64,000 nucleotides of DNA from Euptelea pleiosperma (Eukaryota; Streptophyta; Magnoliopsida; Ranunculales; Eupteleaceae): the NCBI GenBank assembly GCA_035048495.1, contig CM068549.1, positions 17,703,103 through 17,767,102 of the forward strand. Reading direction: 5' to 3'. Under the pieces are notes generated by a model. It was given only the letters and a program-made list of their open reading frames with translations. It was not told where the DNA came from and ran no database searches. Below are positions 46,310 through 57,470 of this stretch, in pieces (position 1 is the stretch's first letter; every line of letters starts with the position of its first letter). The position numbers were made by a program, and so were the translations under genes.

Positions 46310-46877
46310 GTATGTTTCACAGATTTTCTTATTATCTTATTTATTCTAACCCTTGTGGTCAATCACTCTTCGGCCTGCGTGGCCATTTTATTACATTGCT
46401 ACTTTTTAGGGCCCTTCGATTGGCTGATTTAAATTTAATGGCCCTTCCGTGGCCTTTTTTGTTTGCTTGGTTTAGATTCTTATTCTTTACTTGATTGTTC
46501 GCGTTATTATGCATGCCATGCTTAACTCTGATTAGCCCATAATGGCCGAAATCATGTTTATATTGTGAATAGCCCACATCGGGCAGAGCTTCCTTTTACT
46601 TTGGATGACTCCAAATCGTCTATACTTAGAATGGTTCTTAGAATGGCTAACGCCAACTCCATCTTTTAATGTGGATTTGTAGTTGACCCCGTTTGTCTGG
46701 CTGGCAGAGACTAGCCCATTTATGTGGTCGGCCGAAACCACTCCCGTTCGTTTGGACGACCGAAGCCAGTCCTATTACATACAATCATTAGGCAATTCTT
46801 CGGTCATCTTCGTTGATAAAATTTCTTTAAATTTTGTACATTCCATGGTTTTTCAATGATCTTGTCGTCTAGAGTCT
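46310..46877. other. Convergent intergenic region
   Basis: The region lies between the 3' ends of the antisense ORF and integrase. GTCGGCCGAAACCACTCCC and GACGACCGAAGCCAGTCC at 46729-46770 form a short imperfect repeat. No gene was found. Confidence 0.45.
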
Positions 46878-48156
46878 CTAATTGTAACTCCTTCCGACTC
46901 CGACTTCTCTGACTCTATAGTGTCCTTCCCAGTTCATCGCCAGTTTCCCGGCATTCTTTTCTTGGGTATTCGGGAAGACCTTTCTTAGAACTAGGTCTCC
47001 ATGTTGGAAAGTTCTCGATTTCACCTTATGCTGGTACCATCTCTTTAAGGCTTGGTGATAACTTTCTAACTTTATTCGAGCTGTCTCCCTTCTTTCTTCG
47101 GCCATAGCAATATCGAATTTCTAGACTTCAAAGCAGACTCCCGTCTCTACGGCCATATGTAAGGAAGTGTTAACTACCATCTCGGATAGGATGACTGCCT
47201 CCATTCCAAAAGCCAAGGCAAATGGGGAGTCGCCGTTTCCAATTCTCAACATCGTCTGGTAGGCCCATAGCACTCCATCGAATATCTCGGTCCATTTTCC
47301 TTTGGAGCTCTCCAATCTCTTCTTCAAATTCCTTCCCACCGTTTTGTTTATTGCCTCTACCTGTCCGTTTCCTTGGGGGTACATCAGGGCCGAGAACAAC
47401 TGCATGATGTTAGACTTATCACAGAAGTGTACAATTCTTCCCCTTTGGAACTGAGAGCCGTTATCCGAGATGAATGCATATGGAAGGCTAAATCTTGTTA
47501 TGATCCTCTCCCATAAGAACTTTTCAAATTCCTATTCTCGGACCTGCTGCAAAGCCACTGCTTCCACCAACTTCTTAAAATAGTCCGTTGCCACCAGCAT
47601 AAACGGTTTCTTCTAAGGAGCCATTGGAAGTGGGCCGACAACGTCTAATCCCCATAGAGCGAATGGCCATGGACTGATTACTGAGTTCAATTCCCCAGTG
47701 GGCACTCCGATAGTCAGCGCATGTTTTTGGCATTTCACACATTTTCTCACATATTTCTTTACCTCCTCTTGTATATATGGCCAGTCGTATCCTTGCACCC
47801 AAGCCTTGTGGGCTAAGGATCTTCCTCCATAGTGGTTGCCACACTCCTTCGTGTATCTCGGCCATTATAAGCTGAGCCTGGTCTTGCGTCACACATTTTA
47901 ATAATGGCCCACCGACCGATTTCCGATACAACTCGCCCCTGAGCATCTGATATGGGTGGGCTTTCTGCTCTATCCGTCTAGCCGTTTTCCTGTCTGGATC
48001 TCTCGTCCCTTCAACTAGGTATCTGATGATGGGTGTCATCCATGTTACGGTAGCGTCGACTTGGCTGCACATTTCCACTTCCATGTCATCCGAGTCGATG
48101 CTCGGGCTCTCTTGAAACCCAATGGAGATCACCATCTTCTCTGTCTCCCCCAACAT
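46878..48156 (-). pseudogene. Integrase domain of the Tat element
   Basis: Integrase inserts the cDNA into host DNA. From high to low coordinate: an N-terminal HHCC-type region whose His pair and Cys pair (CVKCQKHA) lie in different frames, so a frameshift is needed; the core with GLDVVGPLP (first Asp), ISDNGSQF (second Asp, 47480-47457) and QGNGQVEAINK (Glu, about 47370); and a C-terminal segment with FQHGDLVLRKVF. Stops occur near 47612 and 47122. No chromodomain is seen, which agrees with Tat rather than a chromovirus. Confidence 0.82.
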
Positions 48157-48186
48157 GGCAGCTACGTATGCCAGGGCGTGGGCATG

Positions 48187-48531
48187 TCAGTTTTCTCCTC
48201 TGTTGGTGTGGTATAGCTCAGCTCTTCTAAACTTCCCAATTTCTCGGTTGATCACTCCCAAATTCTTGGCCATTCTTCCGTTCCTAGCCGCGAATGACCC
48301 ATTAACCTGATTGACCACCAGCTGAGAGTCACTGAAAACCAGGATGTCCTCGATGCCGAGTTCGGCTGCCATCTGAAGCCTGGCAATGAGTGCTTCATAT
48401 CCCGCCTTGTTGTTAGAAGCTGAAAATCCCAACTTGACTGCCAACTCAATTTGGGTATTCTCTGGGGTGATAAGGATAACGCCGATACAAGCACCGGCAC
48501 AGTTGGCCAGCCTTCCACGAACAATCTCCAT
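48187..48531 (-). pseudogene. Second RNase H (archaeal-type) domain
   Basis: A 114-residue open segment with NNKAGYEALIARL and FSDSQLVVNQVNG, matching the second and third acidic positions of RNase H. The first catalytic Asp, usually in a VDGS motif, is replaced (VRGR at the start of the segment). The position after RT-RNase H and before integrase is that of the additional RNase H of Tat elements. Confidence 0.78.
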
Positions 48532-48698
48532 CCATTCCTAGTATTCTATGGGTTTGGCAATTCTTCCATCCCCGGTTTTGTGGTAGGTTCCGACTCTGGC
48601 TCCTCAACCCAGAAGGGGTCCTCAATGGGGAAGTCTACCAGGAAGTCGGCCAGTGATTGCCCTTTCTCCGCCGTTCTCGATCGATAGGAAATCTCATA

Positions 48699-50252
48699 CT
48701 ATCCCAAAGCCACTACCCATTTCTCCATTCTCCCCGACTTCTCGAACTTTGTCATAACATTCTTTAGGGGTAGATCAGTGTTCACGGTTATGGGATGCGC
48801 TTGGAAATGAGGCCTCGACCTCTGCGCCGATAACATAAATGTTAACCCAGCCTTCTCTATCCTAAAGTATCTTGTCTCGGCACCTAAGAGGGTCTTACTC
48901 AAAAAGTATACCGACTTCTCCTTCCTGTCTTCTTCTCGGATCAACACCGAACTTACTGTACCCTCCAAGACAGAAAAGTATAGCAGTAACTGCTCCTCGG
49001 GCGCTGGTTTAAATAGGATCGGGGCCTTCCTGAGGTACTCTTTCAAGTCTGAAAAGCCTTTTCACATTCCTCCGTCCAGTCAAATTTACTTTGTTTCCTC
49101 AAGAGGTGGAATAGGAGCTGACACCTGTCCGAGGATTTTGAAATAAATCGATTCAAAGCTGCCACCATCCCGGCCAACTTCTGAACTTGTTTCTTGTTAT
49201 TGGGAGACGGCATTTCTTGTAGGGCTCGAATATGATCTGGATTTGTTTCAATTCCTCTCTTGGTCACGATGTGTCTGAAAAACTTTCCTGACAATACACC
49301 GAATGTACACTCTTCTGGGTTCAACTTCATCCGATACTCTCTCAGTACTCGGAAAGTTTCTTCTAGGTCCTCCAGATGGCAATGCTGACTAGTACTTTTC
49401 ATCAACATATCATCGATGTAGACCTCCATCGTCTTTTTGAGCTTATCTCAGAACATATTTTCCACCAACCTTTGATATGTGGCTCCCACATTCTTCAGAC
49501 CGAATGGCATGCGCCGAAAGCAAAAGGTCCATCGATTGGAGTAAAAGGCTGTCTTTTCCCAATCGTCGTCATGCATCAGAATCTGATTGTACCCCGAGTA
49601 CCCGTCCATGAAGGATAAAAGTTCGAAGCCGGCCGTTCGATCCACCAACTCATCGACCCGGGGAATTATGTAACTATCCTTAGGGCATACTTTATTGAGG
49701 TCCGGGAAGTCAATGCAGACTCTGACCTTTCCATTCTTTTTGGGGACGGCCACGATATTTGCGATCCACTCGGGGCATTTCACCTCCTTGATGATCTCGG
49801 CCTCGGCTAGGTAGGTGATCTCATCCGACACTGCCGACGCCACTCTTGGTAAAATTCTTCGGACTCTATTTCACTAGGGTTGATCCTTCTTTAACATTTT
49901 CAAGTGGTGGCTCACCACAATCGGATCTATCCCCGGCATGTCTTTCATACACCATGCAAAGACATCTACGTTTTTCTTCAAGAAATCCGTTAGCATTTGT
50001 TTCTCCTTTCGGCCCAACTCCGAACCTACATATGTTATCTTCCTCTCTCCGTCGCCCCCAATCTCCACGAGTTCGACGTCTTCTACAGTTTTGCCCTTTG
50101 CTGAGGGAATCAATTCCACTGGGGCTAGGTGCTGTGATTGCTATTGTCCGGAGTAACCGAGATCTCGATCTTCTACCGAGTGTGTCTTCCGAGTATCTTT
50201 GATCATTGCTGCTTGGCACCTCTGTGCCTCCCCCCGGTCCCCCTAATCTCAT
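48699..50252 (-). pseudogene. Reverse transcriptase and first RNase H of the Tat element
   Basis: The linker before RT has KNVDVFAWCMKDMPGIDP (about 49970). RT continues with VPKKNGKVRVCIDF, FMDGYSGYNQI (first catalytic Asp) and PFGLKNVGATYQRLV. The catalytic motif YIDDML follows at the start of the next open segment, 49043-49429. The RNase H-like connection (LLLYFSVLEGTVSSVLI, then YFLSKTLLGAETRY) occupies 48699-49046. Frames change at about 49850, 49440 and 49045. Confidence 0.85.
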
Positions 50253-50309
50253 ATAAGCTAAGGGAAGTGGGGAAACGGATTACCTGGTAGTAGGTAGACG
50301 ACACCGTCT

Positions 50310-50745
50310 TCATGCTGTGTACCCACCGTCTTCCAAGATAACATTATAGGCCGACGAAGCATCGACCACCAAAAATCTTGTCATTAGTGTCACCGGCCCT
50401 ACCATCACCGGTAACACTATCTCTCTCAAGGGGTTTGAGGCTGCCCCATTGAATCCGTAGATCACTGCTCTGGAGGGTTCCAAGTCAACATGACTAATTC
50501 CCATGTTGTCAAAGGCCGGTTTGAACATAATCTCGACAAAGCTGCCGCAATCCACCAGGATTCTCTTCACTGAAAAATTCCATGTCCAGGGAAATCCCCA
50601 AAGCGTCCTCATGAGGGCCTGCCACCTTCTCTAAATCTTTTTTTGAGAACCATACCGTCATTCTCGGATCAAGATCTGAAGCCGTCTCTAGGCTTACCAG
50701 TCTGGGCTCCGCCAAAACCTCCATTACCTCGCGAATGCTCATCAT
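50310..50745 (-). pseudogene. Aspartic protease region of the Tat element
   Basis: The open segment contains VKRILVDCGSFVEI where retroviral-type proteases have D(S/T)G, followed by LREIVLPVMVG and the hydrophobic FLVVDASSAYNVIL. A Cys stands at the usual Ser/Thr position. A frameshift separates it from the upstream segment 50509-50745. Confidence 0.78.
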
Positions 50746-50749
50746 TCTT

Positions 50750-52100
50750 CTAACCTTGTCTCAACAAGCATTTCTGGTGCCGGTTGTCCCACTATATTTC
50801 ATGTTAATCACGTCCTTCGGTTATCCTCTTTCCTCTCGGCCAGCCCTTCTTGGCTCGGTCTCGATTTCTCCTTCTTCCCGGTCTTCCTCCCGGGCTATAA
50901 ATCGGTCGAGGTGTCTCTGATTCACCAAGTACTGTAGCAGGTTCATTAGGGCATAACATTCATCCGTCCCTAATTCACTAAGTACTGTAGCAGGTTCATT
51001 AGGGCATAGCATACATCCGTAAGATGATCTCTCGCACCGTGATAGCACAAAACGTCTTATCCGGCCTGTCGACATAGGTTGTCTTAGGGGGCTAGAAGTA
51101 AGCCTCCCCCTGGATCTTCTCCAGGATTACGGATCTTTTCTCATTCAAGGGTGTGTATTCTTTAGGCCCCTACATCTTCTTTTTCTAAAATCTCTCCCTC
51201 CCCGATCTTTGTTAACAGATCGATCTCTTTTACTTCCTCCCTTCCCAGTCGAGGAGCCGACTTCATTAACTTTCACTTTGGAAGGCTCTATCCGAGCTCT
51301 AATAGCCTCCTCCACTCGGATTTGCCCTTCTAGAGCTTGATAGGCATCCTCCAGCCTTGACGGGTTTCAAACCACTAGGGACTTGTGAGCCCGAGACCCC
51401 ACTAGGACGCCGACTTGTAGGGCGAAAACGACAGTTCATTCTTCTAGATGGTCAACCTAAGCGACCTCTTTTCTAAATCGAGTCATGTAGTCTCGGAGTG
51501 ATTCTTTTGGCCCTTGCTTGATGTTGAGGAGAGCCATGACACATAACATCCGCTTCCTCAATTGGATGTATTTGGTCGCGAACACATCCTCCAAGACTCT
51601 GAAACTCCTAATCGAACCCTCTCCCAGGGTATAGAACCAAACCAAGGCATTCCCCTTCAAGCTGGCCGGAAACATCCGGCAAAACAAAACATCGAAGGAT
51701 GGGGCATCCCATAGCGCCATGGCTTGCCGATAGTGGAACAAGTGATCTATGGGGTCCGATGTCCCATCGTAGAGCTCAAACTTCAGCTGTTGAAACTTCT
51801 TAGGGATCTCGGACTTCAAAACTTCCTCTAGAAGGGTGACGACCTCAACACCCTTAACGCATCCCTAGCAGCCCCAGCCACCATTTCTCTGACTATCGGC
51901 CTTGTCTCCCTGTCTTGCTGGATCATCTCGGTTACTTTCTCCAATGCGCTCCTGCTCCAGGGTTTCTCGAGCAAGAGGCTGTTGGTCACGTGCCGCATTT
52001 TGCCCCCAAGTAATGCTGTCTCGGCAAGACCCTTCATGCCGGTTGGAGCTCTGTGCTTGCTCGTCAACTCCTCTCGGCATCGGATCCTTCAGCTGATTTT
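50750..52100 (-). pseudogene. gag: Gag region of the Tat element
   Basis: The N-terminal part at 51828-52080 is charged. The retrotransposon gag domain lies at 51457-51819 (YDGTSDPIDHLFHYRQAM, FPASLKGNALVWFYTL, IKQGPKESLRDYMTRF). The C-terminal part (TDECYALMNLL, LDRFIAREED) lies at 50821-51000. A 41-base direct repeat at 50928-50968 and 50981-51021 has disrupted the Cys-containing region. Stops occur at about 51455 and 51365. Confidence 0.82.
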
Positions 52101-52329
52101 CTCGATCCCTTGGCGGTTCGTCTTGGTCGATTGTATCCTCTAATATCTGCTGCCTTAGCTAGCAGTTCTCCTTACGTTTTCTACTTCATCTCTCATCTTT
52201 TGCATCTCCGCAAAGACCCGGTCCAACATCTTCTAGACCCCTGGACTCACTATTTCGCCTTCCTCACCACCTTCTTGCCTTAAGGCCGTCTCTTTTGATC
52301 TGGTATGCATTGGTGCTATCTTCGTGATT

Positions 52330-52346
52330 TCCCACAGATGGCGCCA
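52330..52346 (-). other. Primer binding site of the Tat element
   Basis: On the minus strand the sequence reads TGGCGCCATCTGTGGGA, five bases inside the 5' LTR end at 52352. It resembles primer binding sites used by other Tat elements (TGGCGCCGTCTGTGGGA). Confidence 0.78.
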
Positions 52347-52351
52347 AAAGA

Positions 52352-53136
52352 TGTAAGGGAAAAATCCCACAGCCCCTCGAGATGTGCGCAATGGTCAGAT
52401 CTTGTAGGTCTCACCTTCTTCCCGACATCTGGTCGAATGAATCTTGACTTGGCCGACTTAGGATCCAACGTGCCCTACTGTAAAGTCGATTGGTTCGAGG
52501 ACAAATCTGATCACTCCGTCTCAATTATCTGAGCATGCCAAGCTTGCCAAGCTAACCTGCAATTTTACTTCGTTTGTGGATATTCCACCGCAGAGCCTCT
52601 GATGCTTAAATCAGTACTTCTTAACAAAGTAATCTTAGTCTCTTTTTCTCAAGATTGCATACCTCGTCAGTTACTGTAGCTCTCTATTTATAGGAAATGG
52701 GCTCCATGACGTGTCTAGGAGCACGATGGAGATTGTACCAATCAACTCTGGAATCCTTGTCTTATGCGTGACTTAGTGTGGATCATGGTTTACAGAGACC
52801 GTACAACAGGTGGCTACTTCTCATTCACTTTTCCGCACGAATTTCTTTCATCGGGCATAGCTTGAACTGAGGCTCTGGTCCGAGGCCGACCGTCTGACTT
52901 AGCTTTGTACTTCTGCCTTCCGACCGTGCGTTCGATCCTAACATTAATGCAGTTGTATGTCCGACTAAGATTGCCATGTCGGCTGCTCTGATGCTTGTAA
53001 TTGGGTGGAGCATAGAACCGGCTTCCCGTGATCGGCCGTGAATGTAGGTCTCGGCCGCCAAGTTTCATTTTACCCTATCATGGACACGTGTCATGATTTG
53101 AGTCGGCCACGTGTCTCGTTGAAAATACCCCTTACA
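52352..53136 (-). mobile_element. 5' LTR of the Tat element
   Basis: A 785-bp LTR. The ends TGTAAGGG and CCCTTACA are perfect short inverted repeats. The minus-strand TATA box is the complement of TATTTATA at 52685-52692. Confidence 0.88.
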
Positions 53137-53841
53137 CAATATTACATGTTTCGCTTGCAAGTTGACCTTCAAATTGGTGCCATCCAAGCACCATTAACTA
53201 AAATTGCAATTATTGAGGGAGTTTGAGCTGAAATTGCTAAGCTAAAGCTTTCAACCTTGCAATTCTTCAAATGGGTTAGGTTGTTGGCAACCTTGTCCAT
53301 TTCTGGGTGGGTTTGGGTATATTCAAGCTGGTGCTTCTCCAAGTGGGTACGGGTCTCGGCTTCTTTAAGCTCTCGCCAGCTTCAGTTGGTGGCACGACTG
53401 AAGCATCATGATTTGTGACTAGTGGGATATAAATAATGGATCCATGTTAGATTATAAAATTAAAGGGAATTTTTTACATACCCCCTCCCCCATTTATCAA
53501 GGAATGACGTGGGAGCCAACTTGGAAGTCACTCCCCAATATTAGGGCAGTTAATCTGCAAGGCGTTCGTCGGAAGATAACGTCTTGTTTTATATCTTAAA
53601 AGTATGAGATTACAGCGTACCTAGACTTAGTCGAGGACAAATCTACTATTGAGGAGCAATGTACGTCCTGCTTTTAGGCATAGAGAATGGGGAAGAGGGA
53701 GGTCAGGTGCAACCTCTTGAGCTCTATCGCACCCGGTCCAATGGGTTGAGTGAGTTATGCTATCCCCATTAGTGTGCAGACGCGAGCTCAAGATCAACTT
53801 TACTGATCACTCGACCAGGAGTGAGGGGGAAAAAGTTTGAC
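53137..53841. other. Non-coding spacer
   Basis: No gene was recognised. ATCCAAGCACCATTAAC at 53182 resembles the left flank of the Tat element at 41855. Confidence 0.4.
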
Positions 53842-54200
53842 CCTCAATCGATCAATTTCTGATTTGGAAAATCCGGAGCTCCTACGAAAGCCTTTAGACC
53901 CAAAGTAGCATTCAGATAGGCAGGTTCTGGAGTGTTGGGTCACCTATCCGATTAAGGGAATTACTCCTAAACGCTTATATTTCACAACTTGTAGTGATAA
54001 GGGACTTGAAAACACAAACGGTGACAAGATTTTCATAATCTTTTTCCTGATGAGAGGAAGACGCAGTAGTCTCATCTCAATCAATCAATTTCTGATTTGG
54101 AAAATTCGGAGCTCCTACGAAAGCCTTTAGGCCCAAACTAGCATTCAGATAGGCAGGTTCAGGAGTGTTGGGTCATCTATCCAATTAGGGGAATTACCTT
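53842..54200. repeat. Direct repeat of about 122 bp, 236 bp apart
   Basis: TCAATTTCTGATTTGGAAAA starts matching blocks at about 53848 and 54084. Both include GGAGCTCCTACGAAAGCC and CAGATAGGCAGGTTC. Confidence 0.85.
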
Positions 54201-54229
54201 GATTCATTCCTTTTCTTTAACATAGATCT

Positions 54230-54725
54230 CAGTTAAAAGTTTGCCTCTATTCTAGCTAAAGTATTTTGGCTCAATTTCTATCTAGCTATAGTTTTCTAGG
54301 CTAAGTAGTGTATTCTCGGCACAATTTCCATCGACAAGTAGTGGTCTCAGCATAGTGGGCACAATTTGTAGAGCAACGTGACTCAAATAGACGTCTACTA
54401 GGTCCGTAAGCATAATATCTTTCATTGGTTTTTGGGCTCAAGATTTGTCCATCAAATTTGACCACATCTCAAGTACAATTTAGCAACAAGTGTCGGTTCA
54501 ATTTCTATCTACATGTGTTATCCGCATTAGTATATTCTCGATACAATTTCTATTGACTACTATTGTCGACACAATTTCTATCACAAGTAGTGTTCTCGAC
54601 ACATCTATGTAGTGGTCTCGACATATAATGGGAATAATTTATACAGAAATGTGACTGAAATAGACTTTCTATCAAACTTCAGCTCAGTTTACATAGTGTA
54701 TTCTCAACACAATTTCTATATTAGT
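54230..54725. repeat. Minisatellite, word TCTCGACACAATTTCTATC
   Basis: About a dozen decayed copies of a unit containing CACAATTTCTATC and AGTAGTG(T/G)TCTC. Unit length is variable, about 30-45 bases. Confidence 0.7.
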
Positions 54726-54821
54726 GCCACCATCGCCGTTTAGTGCTCTATATTAGAGAATGGGGAAGAGGGAGGTCGGGTCACTTCTGCCACCATCGCC
54801 GTTTAGTGCTCTATATTAGAC
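54725..54821. repeat. Direct repeat with linker
   Basis: GCCACCATCGCCGTTTAGTG starts copies at about 54725 and 54789, each ending CTCTATATTAGA. The linker GAATGGGGAAGAGGGAGGTC also occurs at 53687. Confidence 0.8.
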
Positions 54822-55079
54822 CATCAGTTCATTTCTCCATAACAGTATATTACTTAACCTTTGAAGTGAGGATGGTGCCCACCAAAATGAACAAAATATG
54901 ATTTCAAACTGCCAAGAAACTGCATCAGTCAAACATAATAATTTCTTTCTCATGGAAGCTTGTGCGACTCTAAGTAGTAAAGAACATAAATGAGAGCGAA
55001 CTTGTAAAATATAGAGGGTCCTTATACAGAACATGTTCACCATTAACGCATAGAACAGAATCAAAAACCATTTGGCCTA

Positions 55080-55660
55080 TTGTAAACAATATTGTGCACA
55101 ATATTGACTGACAGTCAAGGGGGTCTTACTAATTTAATTAAATTCCTAGAAAGGGTAGTGCTAAAATACCTTTGAAATTTATAAATAAAGGAAAAAAACA
55201 ATGATATCAAATAACATGATCGAAACCTTGAAAATTTGTAAAAAACTACTTTCGCAGCCAAAAAGCGTAGAATGGGTTGATATGCTCATTATGTTTGGTC
55301 TTTGTAAACAATATTGACTGACAGTCAAGGGGGTCTTACTAATTTAACTAAATTCCTAGAAAGGGTAGTGCTAAAATACCTTTGAAATTTATAAATAAAG
55401 GAAAAAAACAATGATATCAAATAACATGATCGAAACCTTGAAAATTTGTAAAAAAAATCTACTTTCACAGCCAAAAAACGTAGACTGGGTTGATATGCTC
55501 ATTATGTTTGGCCTTTGTAAATAATATTGACTGATAGTTAAGGGGGTCTTACTAGTTTAACTAAATTCCTAGAATGTGGTGTTAAAATACATTTGAATTT
55601 ATAAATAAAGGAATACAGCAATTATCAAGTAACATCCCAATTACAACTTTAAAGCACCAA
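55080..55660. repeat. Tandem repeat, period 210-213 bp, about 2.7 copies
   Basis: ATATTGACTGACAGTCAAGG begins at 55101, 55311 and, with changes, 55524. The first two copies are nearly identical and the third is shorter and diverged. Each unit holds AAATTTATAAATAAAGGAA. No coding frame was found. Confidence 0.9.
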
Positions 55661-56195
55661 ATTATTTTAAAAGCGAATCATACCTTTTGCATTCCTTTTT
55701 ATGTAGACAAGCAAATGGACAACTTGAGTGAGAACAATCTTGAGAATATCTCCACCAACAATGTAAGAAAAAAGTGATAAATGATACGATCCAAAGCATC
55801 GAGATCTTTTTTCTCTACCTACATAATTTAAAAAAAAAAAGAGTTTATGTTTGAATAAAGTAAAGATACAAAAATAGCACTAATATTATAATATCAAAAA
55901 CTTAAATGTAAGACGTACCATTTGCTCGTTAGCTTGAACATAAAAGATGGGAAAATACTCTAAAGATAGGAGAAAAAAAACCACTATAAAATACTAAATA
56001 AGCAAAATATTTTATTTAAACAATATAGTTCTTGCACAATCCATCGATTCTAGAGAAGGCAGTTCATTTCAATACTCCAAACGAACCCAGTGTAACCGCT
56101 TGTAAGCTATTACTGATATTGCAAAAGCAAAATCAATTGATTTATCATTTTGTCATTCCGACATACCCTGTGTAACCGCCCCCAACTCATTATTT
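55661..56195. other. Non-coding stretch, right part a likely viral leader
   Basis: The left part has no recognisable feature. From about 56030 to 56195 the sequence leads directly into the pararetrovirus primer binding site and is probably part of its leader. Confidence 0.4.
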
Positions 56196-56208
56196 TGGTA
56201 TCAGAGCC
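56196..56208 (+). other. Pararetrovirus primer binding site (initiator tRNA-Met type)
   Basis: TGGTATCAGAGCC matches the tRNA-Met-complementary primer binding site of Caulimoviridae and many copia elements. It lies about 500 bases upstream of the movement protein relic in the same orientation. Confidence 0.75.
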
Positions 56209-56257
56209 ACTACTGCTTGTTAGCTCCCTCTCTATATTTCTATGAATGAATTGATTT

Positions 56258-56262
<5 letters not shown>

Positions 56263-56309
<47 letters not shown>
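56263..56309. repeat. (TA)n microsatellite
   Basis: About 23 TA dinucleotides. Direct repeats of TTGTCATTCC(G/A)ACATACCC lie on either side at about 56151 and 56355. Confidence 0.95.
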
Positions 56310-56312
<3 letters not shown>

Positions 56313-56689
56313 TGATGTTCTCTTTCCAAAAAATGTTTTGATCAACAATCAGGTTTTGTCATTCCAACATACCCTGTGAACTGTTCTTGGCCTTACACCC
56401 GGGATTATCATGTCTTGTGCATGAGAAACTGAAGAAATCACCTTCACAAGAGAACATGAGTTCAAACATTTTATGCTCGTTAAAGATTATTTGGTTAATA
56501 TTTGATATTTTGCACTAATTGTCTTTTCTGCTCAAAGATTTTCTTTTAATTATTCTATTTCAACAACCCTCGTTTTTTACTTAGGTCCGAGGCCCCCTTG
56601 TCGCATTTGTTTTCTCCCAGTTCTTTTTATGATAAGGGATTTATAAACAATAAATTGTTGACAGGCCACTATTTCTAAAACAACGGTGT

Positions 56690-57470
56690 TAAAATTGAAA
56701 GATTACAAAAACTTCTAAAGAAAAGAAAAGATAATCCAACATCTTCATCAAATATTGCTCCAATCATCTCTGACGACCTCTCCAAAATAGATACCATTTC
56801 TATAAAAAATTGTTCCGAAATTTCCTATGATCATATCGAACAATCTATTCAAAACTGGAATCTCCCTTCCGTCCCCGTAAATAAAATTTACCACAGGATC
56901 TTTTGAAGCAACCTCCAATTATATCATCAAAACTGTCGAAGTTGCTCAAAATATCCAAAGTAATTGTTCTGATATTTGTATTATCCCTAGACACACTCTA
57001 GAACAACACAAATCCGAATACAAATACGTCCACTTTGGCCTCATACAAGTCGTTGTTAAACCACTTACACGACTAGGCCTTAATACTTCCTGTTTGGTCT
57101 ATATCCACGACAAAAGACATGAAGAGTTCGATGACTCAATCTATGGTGGCGTTAACGCTAACCTTGCAAATGGCCCAATCTTCTTTAATTGCTTCCCAAA
57201 CGTCTCTGTAGGGCTAACCGACGTTACCGCCTGTGATGCCCTTTCCCTCGAAGTTCATACCAAAGGTTTCAAAATGAATCCCCTCTCTGAAAATATAGCA
57301 GTTGTTTATCGCATTTATTACAAAGTCATGCATTCCATAGCCCCCGACATTGTTTACAGTGGACACGTAAAGGGTTTAACTACCCCCTTCCTTACTAACT
57401 ATAAAAATAATATCATTACCCCTTCCCTAATTCGTTGGGAAGATATCAAATTAGAGGAAACATAGGAACT
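56690..57470 (+). pseudogene. Endogenous pararetrovirus movement protein relic
   Basis: Caulimoviridae movement proteins (30K superfamily) let virus pass through plasmodesmata. The open segment at 57094-57465 contains NGPIFFNCFPN, GLTDVTACDALSLEVHT and VVYRIYYKVM, in the order of florendovirus/petuvirus-like movement domains, ending near ITPSLIRWEDIKL. The upstream part is in another frame, with a break near 56900. It belongs to the plus-strand viral copy that begins at the primer binding site at 56196. Confidence 0.8.

Larger units (their letters stand above)
41877..53136 (-). mobile_element. Tat-lineage Ty3/gypsy retrotransposon, decayed but nearly complete
   Basis: An 11.3-kb element on the minus strand. 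The 5' LTR (52352-53136) and 3' LTR (41877-42617) are clearly homologous. Between them, on the minus strand, are a primer binding site, gag, protease, reverse transcriptase with RNase H, a second RNase H, and integrase. The dual RNase H is the hallmark of the Tat group. The flanks CAGTA and CAATA match at four of five bases. An antisense reading region lies between integrase and the 3' LTR. Frameshifts and stops in every domain make it non-functional. Confidence 0.88.

Noticed and set aside
49866..50252. 128-residue minus-strand frame rich in Arg
   Set aside because: It is an alternative frame of the linker before reverse transcriptase; the frame with FAWCMKDMPGIDP fits the family.
55080..55660. 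CRISPR-like array
   Set aside because: The repeat units are over 200 bp, adjacent without spacers, and in plant-type DNA.
56196..56208. Copia primer binding site rather than viral
   Set aside because: The same TGGTATCAGAGC site is used by copia elements, but no LTR end precedes it and viral genes follow, so the viral reading is preferred.
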